This document shows positions 1 through 10,904 of a DNA stretch of 64,000 nucleotides, one piece after another. Position numbers and translations under genes: made by a program. Under the pieces are notes generated by a model, which saw only the letters and a program-made list of their open reading frames with translations, had not been told where the DNA came from and did no database searches. Origin of the DNA: Symsagittifera roscoffensis. Its lineage: Eukaryota > Xenacoelomorpha > Acoela > Convolutidae. Numbering within the stretch: position 1 is the stretch's first letter; each line of letters opens with the position of its first letter. Where the stretch lies: assembly GCF_963678635.1 (NCBI RefSeq), contig NC_087062.1, positions 88,637,845 to 88,701,844 of the forward strand, written 5' to 3'.

Positions 1-859
1 GATAAAATATCTACCCTACAAGCATTTTTGAAACCAGGAGCTAATTTTAAGTTAGAGGTTTTACTGATCGGATAGAATGTTTCCCGGAAATATTGGCCGT
101 TTTTCATTAACTTAAACTATGACCGAAACTTATTTAAAACTGCTCATCTTTGCTTGTATGATCGGGTCTTTCCCATTATAGACCTCCTTCCCAGCTTAAT
201 AAGGAAACATATAGTGCTATAATGGGGGATTCTATAATTGGAAAGACTCGTACATTCTTCTCTTATGTAGTCTCGACTTCAGTTTCGTGCATTTAGTTTT
301 ATTTATGCTTCTTTGCAGATTTCTCTGTAAAATGAATCATGAAAGGTGAGCAAAATTAGTAAAAACACTAATGAACTTGACTCGACTCGACACTTTAAAT
401 TATAGCCGAACATACCGGGTTGTTTCTGTCTTAACTGGCTGAATGATTTTTATGTCACTTTACTTCAGTGTCTGTTTTGTTTAAAGGTGCTCACTATGTT
501 TTGAGTGTTTGAGTGTAAGAAATGCTACCGAAATTAACAAAAACAAGGTTGGATATAAATCCAAGGAAACTTCCACTTTAAGTGTGGAGTTATAGTATAC
601 TTATACGAAAAAGATGCATAACTTAGAAAAATACTTGATACATTTTCTGCTTTCAAATTCAAAACTTGTTTTTGATTGAAATTTCGTGTGACATCTGAAA
701 AGTATTAATTTTTTGAGCTCAAATATAAAGCAATTTTTTATATTTTAACTGTGATCATTTACCCATGGAGGTTTTCAAATTTTAAAAATTTTGAACCATT
801 TTTGCGGTTCACTTGGTTTTTCTAATTAAATGCCTCGATTTTGTTCAGGCCTACGATTA

Positions 860-1045
860 TTTTGTTTTAGCTAACTGATACTTCATTTTTTTAGCTCTTG
901 AAGTATCAGCTAATTGCAAAGTTAGCTAAAAGTGTAAGAGTTGATTTTGCAAGTTCATTCTTAAAAAAAATGAAGTATCAGTTAGCTAAAACAAACTCTT
1001 ACACTTTTAGCTAACTTTGCAATTAGCTGATACTTCAAGAGCTAA
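860..1045. repeat. Interleaved inverted repeats
   Basis: Two arms occur in the order A-B-A'-B'. Arm A (863-885) is the reverse complement of A' (about 971-992). Arm B (893-942, about 50 bp) is the reverse complement of B' (about 994-1042). A and B also share the core ttagcta/gaagtatcag, so A with B, and A' with B', can each fold into a hairpin. No coding potential. It may be a foldback element or two MITE copies in opposite orientation; no target duplication was found. Confidence 0.7.
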
Positions 1046-2545
1046 TTTTGCCAGTTTATTCCTACAAAGTAGAGTTTTTCGTTTCTCAATGTGTATATCG
1101 CGCAAGTTTTTGCTCTTCACTCCATGTTTTTGAATGGGATATTAGTGTACGAATTGCCAGTGTAGTAATTACCCAAAGACCCTGTACTTGTTGTGTTTTA
1201 CGCTGATAACCTTTTCCCCTAGCAAAAATTTTCGAAATAATACTGTATGAGGGACTTATCCTATACTACTATGATGATATCGACGTCCTAAAGTCAAATG
1301 TAAACAAGGATAGCCGGTTGCCGTGCAAGGAGGACAGAATGTTCCGACCATCCATGGTTTTTCAAAATTGTCGGTTTTGGCGCGTGGTGGGTTTTGAGAA
1401 CAAAACAACCCTGTAGAAACTTAGTGAATTAGATATACTTGACAACTTTTGTCTTCAAAAAAGAATGGCAAACAAAAAGTTGATTTTTTTTTATTAATTT
1501 TGAAAATTGTTTCATTTTGCGCAAAATTTTTTTATAAGTTTTTACAGAAAATCTTTATTGCCAAGAAAGCACTAAATTATACATCCAAAACTACTTTTCG
1601 TCACAGTTAAATTAATTTTGTAAAGCTTAAATTCCAAGTAAATGTATACTTCCTAAAAACGGTCGTTACTCGATCGCTTTACTCGCTCGCAATTGAACTA
1701 AACATAAAAAAAATTCGACGCTGGGACAAATTTTTGAACATATTTTAATGTCAATTGAATTACGATTGAAAGGGTGTTAGTTTTTTATATCACTCAACCC
1801 TTTTATAGTTTGTGATATCTGATTTTGCGTGGAAATATAAAAAAAACATAAAAAGCTAAAACATACCCGAATACAAAGAAAGTTCCGTGCCATTTTCAAT
1901 GTCGGAACAAAAATAGAGTTGAATCTTTTCAAATTGTCTATATAGAAATGAAATCTGAAATGTTTATTCTGCGATCGTTTTTCGTTAGTTTTTTGGATTT
2001 TTAAAAATTGGCAATTTGTCTATTTCCTGACGGACTAAATAATGCGCGTTTTTCTTAATCCTCGATGCTCTGTACTTAAACGCGTCTTATTTGAGCGCCC
2101 GTCTGTGTGTTGACGCAATCAAATTATTATTCTGGTTTGAATTGAGGCAAGCAAGGTCCTAATTTACCCGGTCCTAATATTCTTTCGGGCGATTTCAAAA
2201 AATTTAGAAGACCGACGTTTAAAAGTTTTAATACAGGCGCAAAGCTGCCAAACACCATCGAAAAAATTTGAAAAATAGCACCCAAATGGTAAATCATTAA
2301 AACTCAAGAAAATACAGAAGTATGCCTTGAAAGAAAATCAACTTCACTAGGTTACAAATGATCACTGAAAGATAAACGCTGAGACTTGTAAGTAGTTCTT
2401 TAGCAAGCGACGATCTAAGATTTTCAAGTGGTGGGGATTTCTTAACGTTTTCAATTTTATGTCGACCAATTTAGTTTTCCGAACTCGCACAAAAGGATAA
2501 AATGTCGTCAACGTTTTCAAAAATACCCATTTCATGAGAAAATTT

Positions 2546-2747
2546 GGCTCTTTTTCCTTTTCCCCCCACCTCACTTAAACATGAATTTTATGGTCTAACG
2601 AGCTGTCTTACAAGGTTAATTATGGAGACCAAATATGTTTGTCATGGCCTAATTAGTCTACATGCCAATTTTCATGACAATCGGACAAAGTGAACAGTAA
2701 CTTCAAATATAAAAATTTGCAGGTGGGGGGGAAAAGGAAAAAGAGCC
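2546..2747. mobile_element. MITE family A copy, 8-bp TSD
   Basis: About 202 bp bounded by inverted termini of about 26 bp that start GGCTCTTTTTCC and run into a C-tract (left) or G-tract (right). The flanks carry an exact 8-bp duplication, gaaaattt, at 2538-2545 and 2748-2755. The interior has no ORF, so this is a non-autonomous DNA transposon. An 8-bp TSD fits hAT- or P-like transposases, but the GGCTC terminus is not the usual hAT CAG start, so the superfamily is left open. Confidence 0.85.
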
Positions 2748-3614
2748 GAAAATTTTAAATCCGAGCCTGCTCAAAAATTACCTAGTAGACTCATTTTATG
2801 TTTTTAATTAGTTCTATGTTAATTAATAAGGTTGATTTTCTTTCAAAATCTATTTTATCTGTATTTTTTAAACATTTTTTGTCGTTCTTAGTATTACTTT
2901 TTGCATTTTTTCGCTAGTGTTTTATGAAGTGCAGCTTCGCTTTTGGGTTAATACATTTTAATCTGGGTTTATCAAAATAGGTTAGTTGATCTGTGTTATT
3001 TGTGTAAAAAAGGGTGTATCTTTGATGTTTCTTGAAACTTGAAAATCTGTACGGCGATGTATTACAATAATTCAGTCGTGTTATCGGTTTATCCTTGAGG
3101 TCATGGTCAGCTTTTAACAGACTGATGACGTGTACTTTTTTTTGCCTGTGCATGGGAAGCGAGAATTCGTATCTGCCCTAATATGAAAACCAATGGCTCT
3201 TAATTTCAAAGTTTTTTTATGCCTTAAAATAACACGTGTTGGCGTATTTGCATGTCTCTAAAGTCAAAGTTGTCATTGAAAGTCTACACGTTTTGTTACA
3301 CGTCACCGAGAAACTTTTCTTTCCTTCATTATTTCTGGGTTGCTTGATGATGGTCTAAGGATTAGGAGCAAATGGTAAGTTGAAATAAGAGGATAATCTT
3401 AAGCAAAATGCTACGATTTTAGATAGCGAGGGTTTATTGTTGCCAACTATGTTAGTTGTAGTGAACTTTTACAGTTTTTTAAGAACTTAGATCACTTTTT
3501 AATGGACCAAGAGGAATTTACTTTAGGACATTTTAGTCGATTCTCAATTTTTTTGACGGTAATGCATTGTAATTGTATTTTCGTCTGAGTGCAATTAATG
3601 TACTGTTTTTTCAG

Positions 3615-3839
3615 GGCCCTCACTAATTTCGAGGAGAGCAAAGACGACTTCGTGGCGTTGCTGGCGGATCTGAAACATGACACGAACCCCACAGACGACC
3701 ACAGCTACCCCCAAGTGGCCACTGTGACTTCTTCTATCTCTGCCAATGGATTAGTGTCCCTAGAGAGCATCACTGCTCTGGAAATAGCCGAGAACTTGAC
3801 CTTCATTGAGCACAAAGTGTTCTCTGCCATTCCCTTCTG
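3615..3839 (+). CDS. RasGRF-like exon a (start of Cdc25 domain)
   Basis: Acceptor ttttttcag, donor ctg|gtaagg. The exon starts with one base completing a codon, reads 74 codons and leaves two bases (tg) that form Trp with the first base of the next exon. The first ~45 residues are an acidic, poorly conserved linker; the domain begins at the ALEIAE motif. Confidence 0.9.
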
Positions 3840-6800
3840 GTAAGGTTTTTTTTCAAATAACCGGAGTTTTTTAATTTCCTAGGCTGTAAAAATTGTCTTT
3901 ATCTCAAATTGCTGTTAGAATGTTGGCCTTGAATCTTCGTTTTTGATCTTGGATTTGAAGGTTCAAGGATTGTAACTGATGCAATTAGGTTCCACGCCTC
4001 AATTTTTTGTCTTATTTTCCAGACAATTTTTAAGAGTCGATGAACATAATTCAGGTTCTTATATAGGTCGCGATGATTTTTTTCGTGTTATTTTTTCAAG
4101 AAAAGTCTCACAATTTGTTCAAGCTCAAATTTACTTTTGCCCGGTTTGACTTTTGATTTCTTTTTAAGTTTGATTCATTCGCTTCGTTAAAGGAAGGCGA
4201 ACAGAAAAAGTGTAAAATTCGCCAAAAACGTGACTGACTTCTAATTTTGAAAATAGAATTCAATTTTCAGATTTTCAAGCGAAACAAAAGTTTTACCAGT
4301 CCAGTTTCTCAAATTAGGTTGTTTTATCAAAAAATTTGCAATCATAACTTGTTCCAGAATTTCAAAGAGCTTAAAGGGCATTTATTTTTTTTTCTTTACG
4401 AAAATTACGAAAAAGCTGCTCAAAAGTTGTTCACACGACAATTTTCATGTTAGAAATATTGTATACATTTGTTCACCTGTTCACGCTGACCTGTTTTAAG
4501 CTGAACTGTCACGCTGGCCTGTCTTTTTCCTTCCCCCCCCCTCCACCTCACACCAACATGAATTTTATGTTCTAACGAGTAGTTGGCTCTTTTCCAGTCC
4601 ACCCCACCTTTCAAAATACCGAGTTTTATATTTCTTTTACGTGTTATTACGGCTACATGCGTGATGTTACGCTGTAAAGTATGAAATTGATTTTGAAAGG
4701 GGGGAAATGGAAAAGAGCCGAGTAGTTTTACAAGGTTAATTATAAAGACCAAATATCTTTGCCATGGCCTAATTAGTCCGCATGTCAATTTTCATGACAA
4801 TTGGACAAGGTGAACAGTAATTTAAAATATAAAAATTTGCAGGTTGGGGGGGGGGGAAGGAAAAAGAGCCGCAGTTTGTAACATGAAAAGTCATTTTGGC
4901 TCTTTTTCCTTTTCCCCCCACCTGCAAAATTTTTCTAGTGAAGTTTTGTTCACTTTATCTGAATATTACAAAAATTGGCATGCGAACTCATTAGGCCATG
5001 GCAAACATATTTGATTTTCATAATTAACCTTGTAAAACCCCTCGTTACACCATAAAATGGACGCTTATGTGAGGTGGGGGGGGAAGGAAAAAGAGCCGTC
5101 ATTTTAAATAGAACTTTATATAATGAATTTCAGAAAAAAAAAACAAAGGGGGGGGGGCTGGAAAGAGCCTGATGTTCTAAACTACAATATTACTTGTCAC
5201 CGTGAACGCGTGAACAAAAATTTACAACACTTCCGCTACAGAAAAATTGGCGTAAGAACAATTTTTATGCAATTTCATGATATTACCTTTCCTACTTTCC
5301 GAAGCACTTTCCTCAACTACTGGATTCGGCTCTTTTTCCTTTCCCCCCCACCTGCAAATTTTTACATGTAAATTTGTTGACCACATTGTCCAATTGTTAT
5401 GAAAATTTACATACAGACTAGTAAGGCCACGACAAACATATTTGGTCTTCATACTCAACCTCGTAAAACCACTCGTTACACTAATATATTGAAGCTCGTG
5501 TGAGGTGGGGGGGGGGGGGGGAAGAGCCCGTTTTTTTTTGTTTACTTGCGTTATTTGGTTTTTTCCAACTCTCTGTTGGCTATGTTTGTTAATAGGCTGA
5601 TTAAAGGCATTGAACGAAGTTAAAACATTAATTCATGGAGGTTTGACTTTTGATTTTTTTTTTAAAATTCAATTTAAAGGAAAACAAATACCGCTGTCCA
5701 ATATCGAAAAAAATGTGAAAAAACGTGATTTACTACTTCTAGGTTTGAAAGTGTATTTTAGTTTTCAGTATTCCCAGGGGTTGAAAAGTATAGCTCTTTC
5801 TAATTAGGTTAATTTTATGCCCAAAGTGTCAAATGTTTAAATTTTCTTGAAATCCAAAGGGCGTTAATGTGAATTGTTTTTTCTCTGAAGTTCGAAGTTT
5901 GAAAAATTCGCTCTCCAATGTCGAAAAAGCTAATAGTGCGAGAATAGATTATTGTCTATACGTTTCAAAAGTGAATGTCAAGTTTTAGTTTTCCCAGCGG
6001 GAAAAAAACATTTGAATGGTTTTTCAATATATATGCATTTCATCAGAATATTTTTGATGAAAAAAGTCAGTCATTTTTTACGGTTTTCCTGAGTTCATTG
6101 ATACTTCACTCTTTGTTAGCTATGTTCATGGTGTTGACAACTGTAGAGAATATCTAAATAAATAGTTGTGTTTTAGGGAGTTCTTCAATCAGGCCTGGGT
6201 GAAGGAAGACAAACAGGAGAAGGCGCCCAAGATATTGCTAACGACCAAACGATTCAACGATGTGAGTCATCTCCCTATTGTAACACTTTTCTTATGGGGA
6301 AATTGACTCAATGAGTTTTTTTTAAAGTTTTTTAACCCGTAATGAAAATTGTCAAATAAGCTCATGTTTTCCCCTCCAAATGTTAAATTTAACTAGTAAA
6401 TCACTGATCACTTAATGGCAGGTGGGTTTAAAGGGCTCGGACGCCCCTCCACACTCGGGGATTCGACCTACTAGCCACTATAGAGTCCTCTCTTTGGATT
6501 TACTTTCGACTGCCATTTTCGGCCGACCGACCATAAAATTTTTCTAAAGGCGCCTTGGACGCCAATATACACTAATTTGATAAAGAGAACGCGCCAAAGA
6601 AATGCTATTTTTTAGTTGAAACTTTTCAAAAAGTGTTAAATCCTTGGATCCGAATTTTGCTAAAGAAATTGCATCATAGTAATTCTGTTAAAATTCTGAG
6701 AAACTTTATTTTATGGGCTGATAATTGTTAACATCTACGATTGATTCTTAATGGTTTCATAGAAATTGGCTCTTGTTTAGGTATCTACCCTCGTGGCGAC

Positions 6801-9773
6801 AACTATCCTCCGCGAGGGGACGGAGAAAGGTAGGGCGGCCGTAATTGAAAAGTGGGCTGGAGTAGCTGACGTCTGCAAGGGACTTCACAACTTCAATACA
6901 GTACTGGAAATAGTGTCCGCCTTTGGACGCACCCCCGTGTACAGACTGAGGAAAACATGGGATCGCATATCTAAGCAGGTGACTGCTCCCCACCTACGAG
7001 ATTTTCTTATTTTTAGTCTTTCATTCGTTTCCTTGATAGAATTCTATTATATATTTAAATGCGGGCTTCACTTTCTCGCCATGCTTAAGATTTTTCAACG
7101 TATTATTTTAGCATGTTTTTTTTCGATTTTCCAATTTGAATTCAGTGCTTGTTTCACCGAGTTTAAAATAATTAGCCCAATAGTGGATGTTGCCAGGGTT
7201 CTTCAACGAGTTGCGAGTTTGGCCTCCAGTTATAAATACCCTAATCCTTTTAGTGTACGAGATACGACAATTTTTGTGATTTTTTTTTCAAAGTTTTTTC
7301 AGACAGCCTAAATTAATTTTTTTTTTCAAAACTTGTAATTCCTAGCCCTGTACTTGGATGCTTTCAGGGTACTCTTAGGCGTTGCGAATCTTGCCTCCAA
7401 TTATGACTGTTCAAATCTTTGTAGTTTTCGAGATATGACGTTTTTTGTGATTTTTTCAAAAATTTTCAGAAAATTTTAATTAATTATTTCTCCAAATTTG
7501 AAATTGCCAGAGTACTCTAAGGAGTAACAAATCTTGCCTCCAAATATGACTCTTCAAATCCTTGTAGTTTTCGAGATTTGACTTTTTATGATTTTTTCTA
7601 AAGTTTTCAGTAAACTTAGATTTAAAACAAAATTAAAAATCCCCACCTTGTAACTGAGTGCTGCCAGGGTACTCTGAGTACGACTACAAAAATATTTGTA
7701 ATTTTCGATGTTGCAGATCTTGTGCGTTTTTTTTGTGAAGAGTTCGAAGCACCGGAGGTGCGTTACACGCTAGTTGCTTTAATTAAGAGTCGATGAACGT
7801 AGTTCAAACTCTTGAATAGGTCGTGATGCCTTTTCAGGAAAAATCCTAAAATTGTCTTGAAACAAAAGAAGTGCATTCATACTTTTAAAAAACACATATG
7901 AATGCCTTTAGGTATATTTGCGTTTTTTGAGTTTAATTCAAGTTGGGCAAAATTGGGCGAAATGCACTCCCCTGTTAAGAAAGCTGAAATTAAAAAAAGG
8001 TGATCAATTTCTCGTTTCGAAAATGAAATTTGATTTTCAGATTTCCCTGTGGATTAAAAACTTTTCCTAGCATTCCAGTTTTATCAAACCGAGTTAATTT
8101 AATCAAAAAGTGTCAATTATAAATTTCTCGTGAAGTTCACAGAACTTAAACGCCATCGTTTGAAATTCGAAAGTTTAGTTTTTAAGACTCTTTTCTAACT
8201 GTCTGATGGCATTATTTTTTTGAGTATGCTGTTAGAAAACGCAAAATGTTGGCTCAGAATGATCAAAACGAACATAACTGAGTTAGTTTTAAGCAAATCT
8301 GGTTGAAGCCTTTATTTCACGAGATATGTTGTTTTTACTTCAGTCACGAGGAATCATTGACAAGCTACAGAACTTGGTGTCGACAGATGGACACTTTAAG
8401 AATCTCAGAGATGCTCTGCATAAGTGAGTTCTAGAATTGTTTTGAGGCGCTTTTCGTTTAAATGTCGTCCAAAATACGTTTTTATAAATTAAATTAATCA
8501 ATTTTTTGGCTCTTTTCCAGTTTCCCACCCCCCTGGTAAGATTACACAACGAAGCTGTTCAAAAATTGTTCACACCGCATGTTGCATGTTAGAATTTTTA
8601 TAACATTTTGTTGACCTGTTCACGCTGCCACGTTGTAATTTGATTTATAACATAAAAAGTCATTTTAAACAGACTTTCACGTAATGAATTTCAGAGAAAA
8701 TCAAAGGGGGGGACTGGAAAAGAGCCATTTTTTGTCTCGGTTTCATCACGTGTCGTTTCTGACACATTCTTTAGTGAAAATTTAGATACAGCTTTGCAGT
8801 TTTCAGATATTTCAGATATTTTCCCGAAATGTTACCAGTTAACGCAGGGATGCGGTTTGATTTGAACCCGCTATGTGTTTTGTTTAGGTGTGACCCCCCT
8901 GCTCTGCCCTACTTGGGCATGTACCTGACAGATCTGACCTTCATCGAAGATGGAACCCCCATGGTCACTGCAGATGGACTCATCAACTTCTCACGCATGC
9001 GCATGGTGAGTATATTGGTTATTTGCTGAAGTTGAAGTCGTGAGCCACAGGTTCCTCAGGAATTGTTTCAAAAACGTGCCCTGGTAGAGCTTTCCTGTGT
9101 CGTTTTTTTTTCAGAAGTCTTAAAATTTGTTCAGGCTCAATTTTGGTTTTTTTTTCGCGTTTGATTTTTGATTTCTTTTCAAGTTCAGTTCATATCCTTT
9201 GTTAAAAGGAAAGCAAACTCTACTATCGAGCAGCATAATTGTAAAGGTTGCGAAAAAAGTGATCGAATTCTAACTTCAAAAGTGGGATTCAATTTTCAGA
9301 TTTCCCAGCGTAAAAATTTTTTACTTATTGATCCAGTTTTCTCAAATTGGGTTAGTTTTATGCAAAAACGTGTCACCCATAAGTTGTTCTTGAAATTCAA
9401 AAAGCTTTAAGGGCATCCATGTTTTTCTATGAAATTCGGAAGTTGAGATTATTTCAAAAAAAAGTGTATTTTTTGTTTTCTTGCATTCATTGACTCTTTT
9501 CCAAGTTTCGGTTGGTTATGTTCTAATTATACCGACTGTTGTGCTTTGTTTTAGATCAGTAACGTGGTGCAGGAGATCAGACTCTACCAGCAGACACCTT
9601 ACCAAGTGGAGCTCAAAGCTGACGTCATCAAGTGGATTCTACAGCCAGGCCATGTCTGGACGGAAGAACAAATGTACAACAGGTCTCTGGAACTGGAGCC
9701 CAGACCAAACAGCACTCAAACACATTCGAACCACAACACGCAGCATCAGAACAGCAGATCTCACAATTTATGA
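3615..9773 (+). CDS. RasGRF-like Ras guanine-nucleotide exchange factor, C-terminal Cdc25 domain (5' end missing)
   Basis: Six exons (3615-3839, 6177-6261, 6781-6978, 8344-8423, 8888-9005, 9555-9773) join in phase to about 307 residues ending in a stop. They form a RasGEF catalytic domain, which loads Ras-type GTPases with GTP at membranes. Visible landmarks are [13 protein letters not shown] near the start, then [45 protein letters not shown] and the signature [20 protein letters not shown] followed by NFSRMRM. The [16 protein letters not shown] block and the QQTPY stretch are closer to RasGRF1/2 than to SOS, RasGRP, RapGEF or RalGDS. About 20 polar Ser/His/Asn-rich residues follow the domain. 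The regulatory N-terminus is not in the window. No disabling change is seen and every junction keeps phase, so the gene looks functional. Confidence 0.93.
4015..4400 (+). repeat. Dispersed R1 repeat copy
   Basis: Shares an ordered series of blocks with copies near 7780-8215, 9060-9530 and 10905-11890: a 'gtcgatgaac..ttcaggttctta' start, 'caatttgttcaagctcaaattt', 'tttgacttttgattt', 'gattttcagatttt', and 'ccagtttctcaaattaggtt'. Non-coding. Confidence 0.7.
4516..4870. mobile_element. MITE family A copy, carrying a nested insertion
   Basis: Left end ggcctgtctttttccttcccc and right end ggaaggaaaaagagcc are degenerate family A termini. The interior matches the 2546-2747 copy ('acatgaattttatgttctaacgag', 'ggttaattataaagaccaaat'). 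It is interrupted by the 135-bp element at 4585-4719. No clear target duplication, so the left border is approximate. Confidence 0.65.
4585..4719. mobile_element. Short MITE (family B-like ends) nested inside a family A MITE, 8-bp TSD
   Basis: 135 bp with termini GGCTCTTTTCCAGTCC / GGAAATGGAAAAGAGCC. The exact 8-bp duplication gagtagtt lies at 4577-4584 and 4720-4727. Removing it rejoins the interior of the surrounding family A copy, which orders the two insertions in time. Confidence 0.85.
4898..5097. mobile_element. MITE family A copy, 8-bp TSD
   Basis: 200 bp, termini GGCTCTTTTTCCTTTTCCCC / GGGGAAGGAAAAAGAGCC. Exact 8-bp duplication gtcatttt at 4890-4897 and 5098-5105. The interior is family A in the opposite orientation to the 2546 copy. 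It inserted into a family B element, whose sequence continues on both sides. Confidence 0.87.
5098..5169. mobile_element. Right end of a family B MITE split by family A insertions
   Basis: The segment 'gtcattttaaatagaactttatataatgaatttcag' to the terminal 'gggggggctggaaagagcc' matches the right third of the intact family B copy at 8508-8726. Its left portion lies before 4898 and before 4516 ('gttcacctgttcacgctg'); its left terminus is lost. Confidence 0.65.
5328..5528. mobile_element. MITE family A copy
   Basis: About 200 bp from GGCTCTTTTTCC to GGGGAAGAGCC with the family A interior ('ggccacgacaaacatatttggtc', 'cgttacactaatat'). The G-tract at the right end is expanded and part of the right terminus is lost. 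No matching target duplication was seen. Confidence 0.75.
6177..6261 (+). CDS. RasGRF-like exon b
   Basis: Acceptor gtgttttag, donor gat|gtgagt, 85 bp. It encodes the [12 protein letters not shown]...TTKRFND segment and was too short to stand out as an ORF; it was found from the phase and the family alignment. Confidence 0.9.
6781..6978 (+). CDS. RasGRF-like exon c
   Basis: Acceptor cttgtttag, donor cag|gtgact, 66 whole codons. It encodes the [17 protein letters not shown] helix region and VYRLRKTW, the second conserved block of RasGEF domains. Confidence 0.93.
7150..7740 (+). repeat. Diverged tandem repeat, about 130-180 bp units
   Basis: Three to four imperfect copies of a unit containing, in order, 'ccagggtactct(taggcgttgc)', 'gaatcttgcctccaattatgact', 'aaatcctttgtagttttcgagatatgac', and 'ttttgtgattttttcaaa'. 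Unit lengths vary through A/T-tract slippage. Non-coding, inside an intron. Confidence 0.75.
7780..8215 (+). repeat. Dispersed R1 repeat copy
   Basis: Same ordered blocks as the 4015-4400 copy: 'agtcgatgaacgtagttcaaactctt', 'ataggtcgtgatg', 'aaatttgattttcagatttcc', 'agtgtcaattataaatttc'. Ends near 'tctaactgtctgatggc'. Confidence 0.7.
8344..8423 (+). CDS. RasGRF-like exon d
   Basis: Acceptor ttacttcag, donor cataa|gtgagt. It encodes [20 protein letters not shown] plus LRDALH, equivalent to the KLQKLVSSEGRFKNLREAL segment of vertebrate RasGRF, and leaves two bases for the next exon. Confidence 0.9.
8508..8726. mobile_element. MITE family B, complete copy
   Basis: 219 bp, termini GGCTCTTTTCCAGTTTCCC and GGGACTGGAAAAGAGCC. 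Flanks share 'attttttg' if the element is read from its second G, giving an 8-bp duplication with one ambiguous base. Interior 'gctgttcaaaaattgttcacac' and 'gacctgttcacgctg' is found again, inverted, at 25435-25655. Confidence 0.8.
8888..9005 (+). CDS. RasGRF-like exon e (third conserved RasGEF block)
   Basis: Acceptor tgtttag, donor atg|gtgagt. One base completes a Lys codon, then 39 codons from [12 protein letters not shown] to RMRM. This is the most diagnostic RasGEF signature in the gene. Confidence 0.93.
9060..9530 (+). repeat. Dispersed R1 repeat copy
   Basis: Contains 'aaaatttgttcaggctcaattt', 'gtttgatttttgatttcttttcaagttc', 'ttcaattttcagatttccc', 'ccagttttctcaaattgggttagtttta' in the same order as the other copies. 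Fills most of the last RasGRF intron. Confidence 0.7.
9555..9773 (+). CDS. RasGRF-like terminal exon
   Basis: Acceptor tgttttag, 72 codons and a TGA. It encodes [20 protein letters not shown], then the end of the catalytic domain ([10 protein letters not shown]) and a short polar tail. The 3' UTR runs from 9774 to about 10200. Confidence 0.92.
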   Translation: MSNVVQEIRLYQQTPYQVELKADVIKWILQPGHVWTEEQMYNRSLELEPRPNSTQTHSNHNTQHQNSRSHNL

Positions 9774-10176
9774 GAAAACACAATCGAAACTACTAGCCAT
9801 TGGACATTTGATGGACACGAGAACTCCTGTAACGCTACTCAACATGACAATGCAGCAATAGATAAAATCATTTCTGAAAGAAAAACAAATGTCAATGAAC
9901 CGTTGACTAGCTGGTGAAATAACCCGGAAATAGGTCGATATTGTTGTCCAGACCGATCAACCGAAATGAGAGACTTCAGAAGGTTGCTAGAAGAACATCA
10001 GAAGGTTGCTATTCAAAGGTCAACAAAATGAAGCTGTTGATTCCAAATAACTTCTGCGATGAGTGTGCCTGTAATTCGAGAGGATTCCTAGATTACGCGT
10101 TAGGAAATCCAAATGCTTGCGTTCAAGTTCTTGACCTAAATTATTTGAAAAAAAATGTGAGCATGGTTCTCGTTTC

Positions 10177-10182
10177 AATAAA
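10177..10182 (+). terminator. Poly(A) signal AATAAA, RasGRF-like gene
   Basis: A canonical hexamer about 404 bases after the stop codon, the first on this strand downstream of the terminal exon. Probable 3' end of the transcript near 10200. Confidence 0.6.
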
Positions 10183-10904
10183 ACTTACAAAACTATCGAT
10201 TTAATTAATTACAAAACAATTTGGTTGGCTTTTTTGAATCCTATCCTAACTTCTGTGTTTTAAACTATTTTCCTGGTCGCTTTTAGAAAACTGAAGTTAA
10301 TCAGACGACTAGTTTAATTATTTTGATACTGCGAGTGACTTGATTTTTCCTTATCATTCCATATTTCCAATGTTTCCATTTCTATCAAAAAGGAGAAGCT
10401 TCCGAAAATAAATTTTTGTCAGTTTGATGCTGAAGGTGCGTGGAATAAATCTGTAAATTATTTTAATATAAAATGAGAGTTTAATAAATGTTTAGATTTT
10501 AAATGTGGCTCGAATTAGAAATTGAGTGATAAACTTTTTCAATTCTGTAGCTGAAACAAGATGTTATTGGGGCTATGTTTATGCTAGTGAACCTTTTTTC
10601 CAATCTAACTCGCAAATAAAAGTGCTCAAATGGTGGCACTTTTGCTATAATCACGATCTGTAACATTGGAAATTTCATATCTGTTCTGTGCTTCATTTTT
10701 GGCTGCTTTTTCGTTATTTTTTTTGGTTAGTGTTTGCGGGCATCCGTTTTTTTCAGTTACCAGCAGCTTGTCTACAAACCTTTCTAGAGTCATTTGATAT
10801 CATTTGAGCAGCTGTTCAAGCTACTGATTCTTCTCATTGGTCAGATCAAGTTCCAAGCTCAAATTTGACTTATGTTGGCTTGAATTTTAAATTTTTAGAT
10901 TCAG

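Larger units (their letters stand above)
1..3614. other. Non-coding stretch upstream of the first recognised RasGRF exon
   Basis: No exon could be recognised. The reading frames here are short, AT-rich and without familiar motifs. The stretch ends in a good splice acceptor (ttttttcag at 3606-3614), so at least its right part is an intron of the RasGRF-like gene. It holds an inverted-repeat cluster near 860-1045 and one MITE at 2546-2747. Exons for the N-terminal PH, IQ, DH and REM parts of a full RasGRF, if present, lie to the left of the window or were missed. Confidence 0.5.
3840..6176. other. RasGRF intron with repeat cluster
   Basis: An intron of 2.3 kb with no gene of its own. It carries a copy of the dispersed repeat of about 400 bp (about 4015-4400), a nested group of family A and B MITEs (about 4395-5528) and a partial dispersed-repeat copy (about 5625-5900). 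Confidence 0.85.
6979..8343. other. RasGRF intron with tandem repeats
   Basis: An intron of 1.4 kb with no gene. Its left half is a diverged tandem repeat (7150-7740) and its right half a copy of the dispersed R1 repeat (7780-8215). Confidence 0.85.

Noticed and set aside
6420-6500. Box B-like 'ggggattcgacc' suggesting a SINE or tRNA
   Set aside because: No box A at the right distance and no cloverleaf; it resembles the GGGGCGGAT-type repeats with 'attcgacccc' found elsewhere in the window.
9481-9861. 126-codon plus-strand frame over the last RasGRF exon
   Set aside because: It is out of frame with the catalytic domain; the overlapping exon 9555-9773 encodes the conserved protein.
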